Positions 7,958-17,609 of a stretch of 64,000 bases of DNA are shown piece by piece. Within the stretch, counting starts at the first letter, position 1. Each line of letters starts with the position of its first letter. The position numbers were made by a program, and so were the translations under genes. Under the pieces are notes generated by a model that saw nothing but the letters and a program-made list of their open reading frames with translations, made no database searches and was not told the DNA's origin. Source of the stretch: Streptomyces sp. V3I8 (GTDB lineage Bacteria; Actinomycetota; Actinomycetes; Streptomycetales; Streptomycetaceae); the NCBI RefSeq assembly GCF_030817535.1, contig NZ_JAUSZL010000002.1:2418001-2482000 (forward strand). The letters run 5' to 3'.

Positions 7958-9346
7958 CTACTCGGCCGTCACCACGCTCACTTCACCGATACCGAGGGCC
8001 CTGACCGGCTCCTCGATCTGCGCGGCGTCACCGACGAGGACGGTCACCAGCCGGTCCACCGGGAAGGCGTTCACGGCGGCCGCGGTGGCCTCCACGGTGC
8101 CGGTGGCGGCGAGCTGCCGGTACAGCGTCGCCTGGAAGTCGTCCGGCAGGTGCTGCTCGACCTGGTCGGCGAGCGTGCCCGCGACGGCTGCCGCGGTCTC
8201 GTACTTCAGGGGCGCCACGCCCACCAGGTTCTGCACGGCGACGTCCCGCTCGGCGTCCGTCAGCCCCTCGGCGGCGAGCGTGCGCAGCACCTTCCAGAGG
8301 TCGTCGAGCGCCGGGCCGGTGTTCGGGGTGTCCACGGAACCGCTGATGGCGAGCATCGAGATGCCCGTGCCGTCCGGGGCGGAGCGCAGCACCTGGCCGA
8401 ACGCCCGTACGCCGTAGGTGTATCCCTTCTCCTCGCGCAGGACGCGGTCCAGGCGGGAGGTGAGGGTGCCGCCGAGGCAGTACGTACCGAGCACCTGGGC
8501 GGGCCACACGCGGTCGTGCCGGTCTGCGCCGACCCGGCCGATGAGCAGTTGCGTCTGTACGGCGCCGGGCCGGTCGACGATGATCACCCGGCCGGTGTCG
8601 TCGGCGGTCACCGAGGGCACGGGACGCGCCTCGGCCTGCGATCCGGTCCAGGCGCCGAGCGTGTCCGCGAGCAGCGCGTCGAGGTCGACGCCGGTGAGGT
8701 CGCCGACGACGACCGCGGTGGCCGTGGCCGGGCGCACGTGCTTCTCGTAGAAGGCGCGTACGGCCGCGGAGTCGATCGCGGTGACCGTCTTCTCGGTGCC
8801 CTGGCGCGGACGCGACATGCGGGAGTCCGCCGGGAAGAGCTGACGGGACAGCTCCTTGGCGGCCCGGCGGGCCGGGTTGGCGCTCTCGTGCGGGATCTCG
8901 TCGAGCCGGTTGCGCACCAGCCGCTCGATCTCGCCGTCGTCGAACGCGGGCGCCCTGAGGGCGTCGGCGAGCAGGCCGAGCCCCTTGGGCAGCCGGGAGA
9001 CGGGCACTTCGAGGCTGAGCCGGACGCCGGGGTGGTCGGCGTGGGCGTCGAGCGTGGCGCCGCAGCGCTCCAGCTCGGCGGCGAACTCCTCGGCGGAGTG
9101 CTTGTCGGTGCCCTCCGAGAAGGCCCTCGCCATGATCGTGGCGATGCCGTCCAGGCCCTTCGGCTCGGCCTCCAGCGGGGCGGCCAGGAGCACCTCCACG
9201 GCGACGACCTGCTGGCCGGGGCGGTGGCAGCGCAGCAGCGTCAGGCCGTTGCCGAGCGCGCCGCGCTCGGGCGCCGGGAAGGCCCAGGGCCGGGCCTCGC
9301 CGGCCTGGGGCTGCGGGTGGAACTCCATCGTGGCGAGCTCGGTCAC
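7958..9346 (-). CDS. M16-family peptidase-like protein lacking the zinc motif
   Basis: A 462-aa M16 (insulinase/mitochondrial processing peptidase-like) protein with two repeated halves. The position of the HxxEH zinc motif reads GLDGIATIMARAFSEGT, with no His, so this subunit should be catalytically dead. In bacterial heterodimeric M16 enzymes one subunit supplies the zinc site and the other an R/Y pair. The C-terminal half contains the expected CLGGTLTSRLDRVLREEKGYTYGVRAF block with the Arg/Tyr residues. Its GTG start (9346) overlaps the TGA of the upstream catalytic M16 gene by 4 nt (GTGA), so the two subunits are probably made in equal amounts and form one enzyme. Confidence 0.92.
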   Translation of the reverse strand: MTELATMEFHPQPQAGEARPWAFPAPERGALGNGLTLLRCHRPGQQVVAVEVLLAAPLEAEPKGLDGIATIMARAFSEGTDKHSAEEFAAELERCGATLDAHADHPGVRLSLEVPVSRLPKGLGLLADALRAPAFDDGEIERLVRNRLDEIPHESANPARRAAKELSRQLFPADSRMSRPRQGTEKTVTAIDSAAVRAFYEKHVRPATATAVVVGDLTGVDLDALLADTLGAWTGSQAEARPVPSVTADDTGRVIIVDRPGAVQTQLLIGRVGADRHDRVWPAQVLGTYCLGGTLTSRLDRVLREEKGYTYGVRAFGQVLRSAPDGTGISMLAISGSVDTPNTGPALDDLWKVLRTLAAEGLTDAERDVAVQNLVGVAPLKYETAAAVAGTLADQVEQHLPDDFQATLYRQLAATGTVEATAAAVNAFPVDRLVTVLVGDAAQIEEPVRALGIGEVSVVTAE

Positions 9347-10716
9347 TTGGCCGCCTCCTCGTCGGTGTCGTCAGCGGCGGTGTCGGTGCCCTCGGAGGCG
9401 CCGGTCCCCTCGGGGGCGGTCGGCTCGTAGACCAGCACCGCGCGGTTGTCGGGGCGCAGGCGGGCCTCGGCGACCTCCCGCACCTCCTCCGCGGTGATGT
9501 CGAGGACGCGCTGCACGGCGGTCAGGGCGAGCTGCGGGTCGCCGAACAGGACGGCGTACCGGCACAGTTCGTCGGCGCGGCCCGCGACCGTGCCGAGGCG
9601 GTCCAGCCACTCGCGCTCCAGCTGGGCCTGCGCGCGCTCCATCTCCTCGGCCGTGGGGCCCTCCGCGGCGAACCGGGCGAGCTCCTCGTCGACGGCGGCC
9701 TCGATCACCGGGACCTCGACGTCGCCGGACGTCTTCACGTCGAGCCACCCCAGGGAGGGCGCTCCGGCGAGGCGCAGCAGGCCGAACCCGGCCGCGACGG
9801 CGGTGCGGTCGCGGCGTACGAGCCGGTTGTAGAGCCGGGACGACTCACCGCCGCCGAGGACGGTCAGGGCGAGGTCGGCGGCGTCGGACGCGCGCGTACC
9901 GTCCTCCGGGAGCCGGTAGGCGGCCATCAGCGCGCGGGCCGGGACCTCCTCCTCGACGACCTCGCGCAGCTGCCCGCCCATGGTCTCCGGGAGCGAGCCG
10001 TCGCGCGGGGCGGGCTTGCCGTCGTGGCCCGCGATGGAGCCGAAGTACTTCTCGACCCAGGCGAGCGTCTGCTCCGGGTCGATGTCGCCGACGATCGACA
10101 GCACGGCGTTGTTGGGCGCGTAGTAGGTGCGGAAGAAGGCGCGGGCGTCCTCGAGGGTGGCCGCGTCCAGGTCCGCCATCGACCCGATCGGGGTGTGGTG
10201 GTACGGGTGGCCCTCCGGGTAGGCGAGGGCGGTCAGCTTCTCGAAGGCGGTGCCGTAGGGGACGTTGTCGTAGCGCTGGCGGCGCTCGTTCTTGACGACG
10301 TCCCGCTGGTTCTCCATCGACTCCTCGTCGAGCGCGGCGAGCAGCGAGCCCATGCGGTCGGCCTCCAGCCAGAGGGCGAGCTCCAGCTGGTGCGTCGGCA
10401 TGGTCTCGAAGTAGTTGGTGCGCTCGAAACTCGTCGTCCCGTTGAGCGAACCGCCCGCTCCCTGCACCAGTTCGAAGTGGCCGTTGCCCTTGACCTGGCC
10501 GGAGCCCTGGAACATCAGGTGCTCGAAGAGGTGGGCGAGCCCGGTGCGGCCCTTGACCTCGTGGCGCGACCCGACGTCGTACCAGAGGCACACCGCCGCG
10601 ACCGGGGTCAGGTGGTCCTCGGAGAGCACCACACGCAGGCCGTTGGCCAGGCGGTGCTCGGTCGCTGTCAGGCCGCCGGAACCGGCCTCAGCTGTGGCCG
10701 TGTGACCCATGGGCAT
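9343..10716 (-). CDS. M16-family zinc metallopeptidase, catalytic subunit
   Basis: Catalytic half of a two-gene M16 peptidase, 457 aa. The inverted zinc motif HLFEH (His62, Glu65, His66) is intact, and the distal Glu ligand lies in the LALWLEADRMGSLL...EESMENQRDVVKNERR segment. No signal peptide is seen, so it is probably cytoplasmic. The start is the ATG at 10716, with GAAGGGA five nt upstream; a second in-frame ATG lies six nt later (10710). The longer frame upstream is untranslated GC-rich sequence. It is followed with a 4-nt overlap by the non-catalytic partner. The substrate is unknown; family members degrade peptides or processed leader sequences. Confidence 0.93.
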   Translation of the reverse strand: MPMGHTATAEAGSGGLTATEHRLANGLRVVLSEDHLTPVAAVCLWYDVGSRHEVKGRTGLAHLFEHLMFQGSGQVKGNGHFELVQGAGGSLNGTTSFERTNYFETMPTHQLELALWLEADRMGSLLAALDEESMENQRDVVKNERRQRYDNVPYGTAFEKLTALAYPEGHPYHHTPIGSMADLDAATLEDARAFFRTYYAPNNAVLSIVGDIDPEQTLAWVEKYFGSIAGHDGKPAPRDGSLPETMGGQLREVVEEEVPARALMAAYRLPEDGTRASDAADLALTVLGGGESSRLYNRLVRRDRTAVAAGFGLLRLAGAPSLGWLDVKTSGDVEVPVIEAAVDEELARFAAEGPTAEEMERAQAQLEREWLDRLGTVAGRADELCRYAVLFGDPQLALTAVQRVLDITAEEVREVAEARLRPDNRAVLVYEPTAPEGTGASEGTDTAADDTDEEAAK

Positions 10717-11234
10717 GTACGTCCCTTCGATCGCGGGGAAATGCTGAATTCCTGCTAGTCGTGCCACTGTATGCAAGCGCGCGGACAGCTGGCGAAGTTC
10801 CCGTGTCGCGTACGCCGGGAGCGAGCACGCCGACGCGCTCCGATCCCGTAGGACGGACCACCGGATCTCGTACCGTCGTACGGTCGTACGAGCGCGCACG
10901 CTCCCGGGCCGGCGACGGACCCGGTCGGGAGTCACCCCGCGGGGCGCTTCTCGAAGGGCGCTCCCGAGATCGCTCCCGAGGGGCGCGGGCAACTGCGCGG
11001 CCGGCGACGCGGTAGCGTCCTGGGACCTCCGCAGGCAGCTGGAGGCCGCGCCCGTCAGGCCTTTCGGGGCCCCCTCGATCGCGGTCGGCGAGGCCTGCCG
11101 GGGCGGTGGCGCGCCCGGTCCGTGAAGCCCGTACGGACGGGTCGTGGTCCGCGTTGTCAGTACCCAGGTCCACAATGGACCGCGTCAGAACCCGTTCATG
11201 CCCCGGCAGAGACTGTGAAGGAGTCGCAGCAGCG
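10717..11234. other. 518-bp divergent spacer between the M16 operon and parC
   Basis: No convincing gene is seen. It must hold both promoters. A doubled CGTACG (10877-10882 and 10885-10890) sits inside a run of imperfect palindromes, but I cannot tie it to a known regulator. Confidence 0.5.
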
Positions 11235-13685
11235 ATGGCCCGCCGCAGCACGAAGACCCCGCCTCCGGACGACTTCGAGGAGCGCATCCTCGACATCGAC
11301 GTCGTCGACGAGATGCAGGGCTCCTTCCTCGAGTACGCGTACTCGGTCATCTACTCCCGAGCCCTGCCGGACGCCCGCGACGGCCTCAAGCCCGTGCACC
11401 GCCGCATCGTCTACCAGATGAACGAGATGGGGCTCCGGCCCGACCGCGGCTACGTGAAGTGCGCCCGCGTCGTCGGCGAGGTCATGGGTAAGCTCCACCC
11501 CCACGGCGACGCCTCGATCTACGACGCCCTGGTCCGCCTGGCCCAGCCCTTCTCCATGCGGCTGCCCCTGGTCGACGGCCACGGCAACTTCGGTTCGCTG
11601 GGCAACGACGACCCGCCGGCCGCCATGCGGTACACCGAGGCGAGGATGGCCGACGCCACCTCCCTGATGACGGAGTCGATCGAAGAGAACACGGTCGACT
11701 TCAACCCGAACTACGACGGCCAGGAGCAGGAGCCCGCGGTCCTCCCGGCCGCGTATCCGAACCTCCTGGTCAACGGTGCGTCGGGCATCGCGGTCGGTAT
11801 GGCGACCAACATGGCGCCGCACAACCTCGGCGAGGTGATCGCCGCCGCCCGCCACCTGATCCGCCACCCCGGCGCCGACCTCGACACGCTCATGAAGCAC
11901 GTCCCCGGCCCCGACCTGCCCACCGGCGGCCGGATCGTCGGCCTGTCCGGGATCAGGGACGCGTACGAGAAGGGCCGCGGCACCTTCAAGATCCGTGCGA
12001 CGGTCGCCGTGGAGAACGTGACGGCGCGCCGCAAGGGCCTCGTCGTCACCGAACTGCCCTTCACCGTCGGCCCGGAGAAGGTGATCGCCAAGATCAAGGA
12101 CCTGGTCAACGCGAAGAAGCTGCAGGGCATCGCCGACGTCAAGGACCTCACCGACCGGGCGCACGGCCTGCGCCTGGTCATCGAGATCAAGAACGGCTTC
12201 GTACCGGAGGCCGTCCTGGAGCAGCTCTACAAGCTGACGCCGATGGAGGAGTCCTTCGGCATCAACAACGTGGCGCTGGTGGACGGCCAGCCGCTCACAC
12301 TGGGCCTCAAGGAACTGCTGGAGGTGTACCTCGACCACCGCTTCGAGGTCGTGCGCCGCCGCAGCGAGTTCCGCCGTACGAAGAAGCGCGACCGGCTGCA
12401 CCTGGTCGAGGGCCTGCTCGTCGCGCTGCTGGACATCGACGAGGTCATCCGCCTCATCCGCTCCAGCGACAACTCCACCCAGGCCAAGCAGCGCCTGATC
12501 GAGCACTTCTCGCTGAGCGAGATCCAGACGCAGTACATCCTGGACACGCCGCTGCGCCGGCTGACCAAGTTCGACCGCATCGAGCTGGAGACCGAGCGCG
12601 ACCGGCTGAACGGTGAGATCGACGAGCTGACCGGCATCCTGGAGTCGGACTCCGAGCTGCGCAAGATGGTGTCGGGCGAGCTGGCCGCGGTGGCGAAGAA
12701 GTTCGGCACCGACCGGCGTACGGTGCTGCTGGAGTCCGCCGGTTCCACCACCTCGGCCGTCCCGCTGCAGGTGGCGGACGACCCGTGCCGGGTGCTGTTG
12801 TCGTCGACGGCGCTGCTGGCGCGCACGGCCAACGGCGAGCCCTTCGGGGAGGACGGGGCCAGGCGCGTCAAGCACGACCTGATCGTCTCCGCCGTTCCGG
12901 CGACGGCGCTGGGGGAGATCGGCGCGGTCACGTCCACCGGACGGCTCCTGCGCATCAACGTCATCGACCTCCCGCAGCTGCCCGAGACCGCCGCGGCCCC
13001 CAACCTCTCCGGGGGTGCGCCGATCTCGGAGTTCCTGAGCCTGGAGGGCGACGAGCAGGTGGTCTGCCTGACGACGCTCGACGAGTCCTCGCCGGGCCTC
13101 GCGCTCGGTACGCAGCAGGGTGTGGTCAAGCGCGTGGTGCCGGACTACCCGTCCAACAAGGAGGAGCTGGAGGTCATCACCCTCAAGGACGGTGACCGGA
13201 TCGTCGGCGGGGCCGAGTTGCGCACGGGCGAGGAGGACCTGGTCTTCATCACCGACGACGCGCAGCTGCTGCGCTACCAGGCGTCCCAGGTCCGCCCCCA
13301 GGGCCGGCCCGCGGGCGGCATGACGGGTGTGAAGCTCACGGACGGCGCCAAGGTGATCTCGTTCACGGCGGTCGACCCGGCCGTGGACGCGGTGGTCTTC
13401 ACCGTGGCGGGCTCGCGCGGCACGCTGGACGACTCGGTCCAGACGACCGCCAAGCTGACCCCCTTCGACCAGTACCCGCGCAAGGGACGCGCCACGGGCG
13501 GTGTGCGCTGCCAGCGGTTCCTGAAGGGCGAGGACTGCCTGAGCCTGGCGTGGACGGGCCCCGCTCCGGCACGCGCCGCCCAGAAGGACGGCACGCCCGC
13601 GGAGCTTCCGGAGATGGACCCGCGCCGCGACGGCTCGGGAGTCTCCCTGGCGAAGACGGTCTCGGTGGTGGCAGGCCCGGTCTAG
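11235..13685 (+). CDS. parC: DNA topoisomerase IV subunit A / second GyrA-like protein
   Basis: Type IIA topoisomerase A subunit, 816 aa. It cuts and passes DNA strands together with the B subunit ParE encoded at 25537-27660. Near the N-terminus are [22 protein letters not shown] and the catalytic Tyr133 in AMRYTEARM. The GyrA-box-like C-terminal pinwheel (repeated LLRxN, VxxxG blocks) covers roughly residues 500-790. The ATG at 11235 ([17 protein letters not shown]) gives the standard N-terminus; AAGGAG lies 11 nt upstream, a longish spacing. The stop TAG shares the palindrome CTAG with the stop of the convergent CobW gene. Parc/GyrA assignment rests on the pairing with the separate ParE-like gene. 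Confidence 0.93.
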   Translation: MARRSTKTPPPDDFEERILDIDVVDEMQGSFLEYAYSVIYSRALPDARDGLKPVHRRIVYQMNEMGLRPDRGYVKCARVVGEVMGKLHPHGDASIYDALVRLAQPFSMRLPLVDGHGNFGSLGNDDPPAAMRYTEARMADATSLMTESIEENTVDFNPNYDGQEQEPAVLPAAYPNLLVNGASGIAVGMATNMAPHNLGEVIAAARHLIRHPGADLDTLMKHVPGPDLPTGGRIVGLSGIRDAYEKGRGTFKIRATVAVENVTARRKGLVVTELPFTVGPEKVIAKIKDLVNAKKLQGIADVKDLTDRAHGLRLVIEIKNGFVPEAVLEQLYKLTPMEESFGINNVALVDGQPLTLGLKELLEVYLDHRFEVVRRRSEFRRTKKRDRLHLVEGLLVALLDIDEVIRLIRSSDNSTQAKQRLIEHFSLSEIQTQYILDTPLRRLTKFDRIELETERDRLNGEIDELTGILESDSELRKMVSGELAAVAKKFGTDRRTVLLESAGSTTSAVPLQVADDPCRVLLSSTALLARTANGEPFGEDGARRVKHDLIVSAVPATALGEIGAVTSTGRLLRINVIDLPQLPETAAAPNLSGGAPISEFLSLEGDEQVVCLTTLDESSPGLALGTQQGVVKRVVPDYPSNKEELEVITLKDGDRIVGGAELRTGEEDLVFITDDAQLLRYQASQVRPQGRPAGGMTGVKLTDGAKVISFTAVDPAVDAVVFTVAGSRGTLDDSVQTTAKLTPFDQYPRKGRATGGVRCQRFLKGEDCLSLAWTGPAPARAAQKDGTPAELPEMDPRRDGSGVSLAKTVSVVAGPV

Positions 13686-14845
13686 AGCACGCCTTCCGTC
13701 TGCGCCTCCCGCTCCGGTAGGCCCGGTTCCTGTACGCCCGGTTCCTCTACATCCTGTTCTTGTACGTCCGATTCCTGTACGTCCGGTTCCTGTACGTATC
13801 TGAGGACGCCCCACATGCCGCGCTCATCGGCGTGCGGGGCGTCGTCCTTGCACGCCTCCAGTTCCTTGCCGAGCGCGAGGGTGTCGATGCCCGAGCCGAT
13901 GAGCACGAGCTGGGTGAGGCGCTCCTCCCGCTCACCCGGGGCCCAGGGCTCCGGATAGAAGCGCAGGAAACGGCCCACGGCGTGGACGGCGTACCGGTTG
14001 CGGGGGTCGGACGGACCGAAGTCGACGTACCCCTTGATGCGGTACAGACCGTCGGACCTGCTGTCGAGGAAGCCCATCAACCGCCGGGGCGCGAGGGGCA
14101 CGTCGGAGGTGAAGGAGAGGGATTCGTAGGCGGAGTGCAGATGCCGGCGGTGCTCGTCGGCCCCGCCGGACCCGCCGGGCTCATCCCTTCCCTCGGGCCG
14201 GTGGAGGTCGTCGAAGGAGAGCTGGCCGATACGGTCCCCGGCCGGCCGGCAGTCGAAGAGGAACTCGGGGTCGATCCGTCCGTACGAGGCGGACACGACG
14301 GCGGCACCGCCGGCGAGCGTCCGCACGAGCCCCAGCACCCGGTCGGGATCCGCCGCCCGGTCCGTCTTGTTGACGACGACGAGGTCGGCGACGGCGAGGT
14401 GCCGGTCGATCTCGGGGTGCTTCTCGCGGGTGGCGCCGAACTCTGCGGCGTCGACGACCTCGATGAGGCCGCCGTAGACGATGTGCGGGTTCTCGCTGGC
14501 GAGGAGCATCTTCACCAGCTCCTGCGGCTCGGCGAGGCCGCTCGCCTCGATGACGATCACGTCCATCCGGGCGGAGGGGTGGGCGAGCCGGTCCAGGTAG
14601 AGGTCGAGCTCGCTGGAGTCGACGGCACAGCACAGGCACCCGTTCCCGAGGGAGACGGTGGAGTCGCCGAGCGCCCCGGCCACGGCCATGGCATCGATCT
14701 CGATGGCCCCGAAGTCGTTGACGACAGCCCCGATACGACTGCCTCCACTGCGGTGCAGGAGATGGTTGAGCAGGGTGGTCTTACCCGACCCGAGGAAGCC
14801 GGCGAGGACGAGGACGGGGATCTGGCGGGGGCTCGCCTGACTCAA
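13682..14845 (-). CDS. CobW/COG0523-family GTP-binding metallochaperone
   Basis: P-loop GTPase of 387 aa in the COG0523 family, which hands metals (zinc, cobalt) to target proteins. Motifs are the Walker A GFLGSGKTT (residues 16-24), the metal-binding CLCC (Cys70, Cys72, Cys73), the switch/Walker B-type VIEASGLAEP, the NKTD guanine specificity motif and a C-terminal CobW_C domain (LYRIKGYVDF, then WGVLRYV). Some Streptomyces members are Zur-regulated, but I found no clear Zur box upstream. The last 30 residues are a degenerate pentapeptide repeat rich in VQEP/VQES (DNA 13724-13798), outside the folded domain. Its stop overlaps the parC stop on the opposite strand. Confidence 0.9.
   Translation of the reverse strand: MSQASPRQIPVLVLAGFLGSGKTTLLNHLLHRSGGSRIGAVVNDFGAIEIDAMAVAGALGDSTVSLGNGCLCCAVDSSELDLYLDRLAHPSARMDVIVIEASGLAEPQELVKMLLASENPHIVYGGLIEVVDAAEFGATREKHPEIDRHLAVADLVVVNKTDRAADPDRVLGLVRTLAGGAAVVSASYGRIDPEFLFDCRPAGDRIGQLSFDDLHRPEGRDEPGGSGGADEHRRHLHSAYESLSFTSDVPLAPRRLMGFLDSRSDGLYRIKGYVDFGPSDPRNRYAVHAVGRFLRFYPEPWAPGEREERLTQLVLIGSGIDTLALGKELEACKDDAPHADERGMWGVLRYVQEPDVQESDVQEQDVEEPGVQEPGLPEREAQTEGVL
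13724..13798. repeat. Five 15-bp tandem repeats in the 3' end of the CobW gene
   Basis: Five 15-bp units (consensus cggttcctgtacgtc) run from 13724 to 13798 and encode the acidic pentapeptide tail. The period is a multiple of three, so the frame is kept. Confidence 0.9.
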
Positions 14846-15164
14846 CGTGCGACCTCTTTCACCAATGCGTACACCGGCTCACGGACCGGCTCTCACGACA
14901 GGAAACGAATGCCCGTCAAGGATACGAGCCGCCGGATACCACGAGGAGTGAACGATTGTTAGCGGCGCTCGCGGGGCACACGTCAGGCAAGGCGCCGAGT
15001 TGCGCGACCCGCGCTTCCCTCCGTGCGCCGCCTCTCCGCCTCCCAGTCGAACGGATCCGCTCGGGCACCCTGGGAGACGGCAAGCGCCGCCCAACGCTCG
15101 CCGGTCCCCATCAGTCGACCCGCACCCGACGACCGGCGGACGGCCGCCTGATCCGGGGGTTGAC
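14846..15164. other. 319-bp divergent spacer upstream of CobW and the DUF6082 gene
   Basis: It holds both promoters, and I see no gene in it. I looked for a Zur operator on the CobW side; the best candidate stretch (around 14895-14920) matches too poorly to call. Confidence 0.45.
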
Positions 15165-15722
15165 ATGGTCACACAGAAAAGTGGCATGAGGGGGCTGGCT
15201 CCGGCCGCCGTAGCGGGTTTCGGCCTGCTGGCAGGAGCCTTGGCCGCCCTGACCGCACAGCGCCACACGATCGATTCGCTGCGCATCCGGCTCAGTTGCC
15301 TGGAGGAAGCGGCTCGCACGCAACAGCATGCCAATCTCGCGAACCAACAGCGCCTGCACTGGGAATTGTTGAGCAAGGCGATCGACAACCCGGAACTCGC
15401 CGAGGTGCTCGACGTCTTCAAGGGACCACTGTCCCCACAGCGGCGACGCCAGTTCCTCTTCGCCAACGCCCTCTACACGAACCAATTGTTCGCCTATCGG
15501 GTGGGCAACATCAGCCGCGAGGAGTTCTTCGGTCTGGTACGCGGCCTGCTCCAGAACCCCATCGTCCGCGACTACTGGTACGCGGGCCAGGAGCAGAGGG
15601 CGACCATCGCCGACGAATCCGATGAGGCAAAGCTAGGACGTATGGTCGACGAACTCCTGCGCCAACTGGAGGACACAGACGCGGACGAGTGGTGGGTGGT
15701 CGGAGAAACACCCCCCGACTAG
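15165..15722 (+). CDS. DUF6082 family membrane-anchored protein
   Basis: Protein of 185 aa of unknown function; the DUF6082 assignment is from pattern memory. It has one N-terminal membrane helix (LAPAAVAGFGLLAGALAAL, about residues 10-30), a short coiled-coil stretch and a helical domain with RRRQFLFANALYTNQLFAYRVGNISREEFFGLVRGLLQNPIVRDYWY. This is the form seen in small Streptomyces proteins often found near signalling genes. The start is ATG 15165 after TGAC; a second Met at residue 8 is possible. A bidirectional hairpin separates it from the convergent small gene. Codon use is less GC-extreme than in neighbours, which hints at later acquisition. Confidence 0.75.
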   Translation: MVTQKSGMRGLAPAAVAGFGLLAGALAALTAQRHTIDSLRIRLSCLEEAARTQQHANLANQQRLHWELLSKAIDNPELAEVLDVFKGPLSPQRRRQFLFANALYTNQLFAYRVGNISREEFFGLVRGLLQNPIVRDYWYAGQEQRATIADESDEAKLGRMVDELLRQLEDTDADEWWVVGETPPD

Positions 15723-15723
15723 A

Positions 15724-15751
15724 GGCCGGCCCATGACGGTACGGGCCGGCC
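15724..15751. terminator. Bidirectional hairpin between two convergent small genes
   Basis: A 9-bp perfect stem (ggccggccc at 15724-15732, gggccggcc at 15743-15751) with a 10-nt loop, starting 2 nt after the DUF6082 stop. Confidence 0.75.
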
Positions 15752-15765
15752 GGTGCGCGTGACGG

Positions 15766-16005
15766 TCACGCGTCGGGGATGTCCGCCTTGGCTCTGAGAA
15801 GGGTCTCGCGTGTGATCACGACGATGCGTTCGTAGTCGGCACGGGAGGCGTCCCGAGGGAGATCCTCATCCAGTGAGTCGGTGAGATCCGTACCGATGAT
15901 TGCGAAGCGTCCGTCGGACAATTCGAAGATGTCCGGGCAATTTGCTCCGCCTGCGCTGCCTCGATCGCGTGGAGATGCACCGAGTCGGCGGATAATCTGA
16001 CTCAC
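15766..16005 (-). CDS. Small conserved hypothetical protein
   Basis: A 79-aa protein of unknown function. The middle CPDIFELSDGRFAIIGTDLTD resembles a family of small Streptomyces proteins often encoded beside HTH or DUF397-type genes; no catalytic motif is visible. I prefer the GTG at 16005 (VSQIIRRLG), preceded by AGGA within an A-rich leader, over the longer frame up to 16050. It is convergent with the DUF6082 gene and lies in a stretch (about 15.2-16.3 kb) of lower GC than the rest of the window. Confidence 0.7.
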   Translation of the reverse strand: MSQIIRRLGASPRDRGSAGGANCPDIFELSDGRFAIIGTDLTDSLDEDLPRDASRADYERIVVITRETLLRAKADIPDA

Positions 16006-16282
16006 TGTTGTTTTTTCCTGTCTCACGGTCCGGCCGGTGCACGGTGACACACCGACTCAAATCCGCCCCTGCGAGTTGCCGGGACACCGGACCATTGCAC
16101 CTTGCGGCGAGGTGCCCAACAGGCAGCTCGTCGAGGGCGTTGGAGCAACGTAAACCTCCGGCGCAGGGAAAGGCTGGGGGTTTATCAGTTCGTTACCGCC
16201 TCGACGTTCACTCACGCGAGTCGGACCGAAATGATACTGAAGTTGACCTTTTTGAGCTTACCGGTTGCAGCGTGACATTTCT

Positions 16283-17473
16283 TCACGCCGTCGGCACCAC
16301 AACCGGCGCCCCCGGTCCCACGTACCGCGCCGCCGGCCTGATGATCTTCGGGTCGTCCGCCTGTTCCAGGATGTTGGCGCTCCAGCCGATCACGCGGGCC
16401 GCCGCGAACGTCGGGGTGAACATCTCCCTCGGGAGTCCGCACAGTTCCATGACGACGCCCGCGTAGAACTCCACGTTGGTATGCAGCTCACGCCCCGGCT
16501 TGAGCTCCGCCAGGATCGCCTCCACCCGGCGCTCGACCTCGACGGCGAAGTCGACCAGCGGACCACCGAACCCCTGCGCGATCTCGCGGAGCATGCGCGA
16601 GCGCGGGTCCTCCGTGCGGTAGACGGGATGACCGAAGCCCATGATCCGGTCGCCCGCCAGAACCCGTTCACGGATCCAGGAGTCGATGCGGTCGGGCGTC
16701 CCGATCGCATCGAGGGTGTCCAGCGCCCGGCTCGGCGCACCACCGTGCAACGGACCCGAAAGCGCCCCCACCGCCCCGACCAGGCAGGCCGCCACATCCG
16801 CACCCGTCGACGCGATCACCCGAGCAGTGAATGTTGACGCATTGAATCCGTGGTCAATGGTTGAGATCAGGTACTGCTCCACAGCCCGCACCCGGGCGGG
16901 CTCGGATTCCGAACCCGTCATCATGTAAAGGTAGTTGGCGGCATATGACAGGTCGTCCCGCGGCTCCACCGGATCGAGACCCCTCCCGAGCCGGTGCAGT
17001 GCCGTCAGCAGCGTCGGCACCGCCGCCGATGCCGCGAGCGCGTCCGCCCGGCGCTGTTCGCCGTCGAGGTCGTACACGGGCCGGAAGCCGCGCGCCGCGC
17101 CGAGCAGCGACAACGCGGTCCGCATCCCGGCGAGCGCCCCCGACCGGCCGCCGGCCGCGGCGATCGCGGGCAACGCGTCCCGCACCTCCCGCGGCAGCCA
17201 CCGCAGCTCCCCGATCCGGGCGGCGAACGCGGAACGCTGTGCCGCGTCCGGCAGTTCACCGTGCACCAGCAGGTGCCACACGTCCTCGAAGCCACGGCTG
17301 CGCGCGAGTTCGACGGCCGAGTACTGGCGGTAGTGGTAGAAGCCTTCCAGACCCCTGACGTCACCCAGCTCGGTGTCGGTGACGACGACGCCCGCGAGTC
17401 CTCGCGGTACGTCGACGGGGGTACCGGCGGACGCACCCGCGGTCCTACCGGCCGCGACCCGATCGATCGACAT
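16283..17473 (-). CDS. Citrate synthase/methylcitrate synthase homologue with Glu at the catalytic Asp position
   Basis: A 396-aa type II-like citrate synthase fold that would condense an acyl-CoA with a 2-oxo acid. The two active-site His motifs are present (PLHGGAP and MGFGHPVYRTEDPRSRM). The third catalytic residue, normally Asp in NVDFY, is Glu here (HTNVEFY, about residue 335). I recall the same change in other actinobacterial homologues, so it may mark a subfamily with a different substrate or altered activity. The ATG at 17473 is supported by GAAGGTGG ten nt upstream. It is divergent from an HTH-citrate synthase fusion, across a 136-bp AT-rich spacer with several TTGA/TCAA palindromes. 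Confidence 0.9.
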   Translation of the reverse strand: MSIDRVAAGRTAGASAGTPVDVPRGLAGVVVTDTELGDVRGLEGFYHYRQYSAVELARSRGFEDVWHLLVHGELPDAAQRSAFAARIGELRWLPREVRDALPAIAAAGGRSGALAGMRTALSLLGAARGFRPVYDLDGEQRRADALAASAAVPTLLTALHRLGRGLDPVEPRDDLSYAANYLYMMTGSESEPARVRAVEQYLISTIDHGFNASTFTARVIASTGADVAACLVGAVGALSGPLHGGAPSRALDTLDAIGTPDRIDSWIRERVLAGDRIMGFGHPVYRTEDPRSRMLREIAQGFGGPLVDFAVEVERRVEAILAELKPGRELHTNVEFYAGVVMELCGLPREMFTPTFAAARVIGWSANILEQADDPKIIRPAARYVGPGAPVVVPTA

Positions 17474-17529
17474 GTCTGCCACCTTCAACTCGTTGTCCGG
17501 ACTCGCTGACCTACGCTCGTTTCTTGTAC

Positions 17530-17590
17530 TTGATTCGACTGTCCATGCTTGACTCAAATATTGTCAATGTTGATTTAGTCAATATGTAAT
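17530..17590. promoter_or_regulatory. AT-rich palindromic operator region between the two citrate-synthase genes
   Basis: In a strongly AT-rich spacer several TTGA/TCAA half-sites cluster: TTGACTCAA (17549-17557, perfect palindrome), TTGTCAA (17561-17567, perfect palindrome), and the longer inverted pair ATATTG (17558-17563) with CAATAT (17580-17585). The local composition contrasts sharply with the rest of the window. It is probably the binding site for a regulator, and the HTH of the adjacent fusion gene is the obvious candidate (inference). Confidence 0.6.
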
Positions 17591-17609
17591 CCGCGGATAC
17601 GGTGACGCC

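Noticed and set aside
11196..13814. Long minus-strand frame opposite parC
   Set aside because: A mirror of the ParC coding strand; Val/Gln/Asp-rich with no domain.
14895..14920. Possible Zur operator upstream of the CobW gene
   Set aside because: The best candidate stretch matches the Zur box too poorly; no symmetric palindrome.
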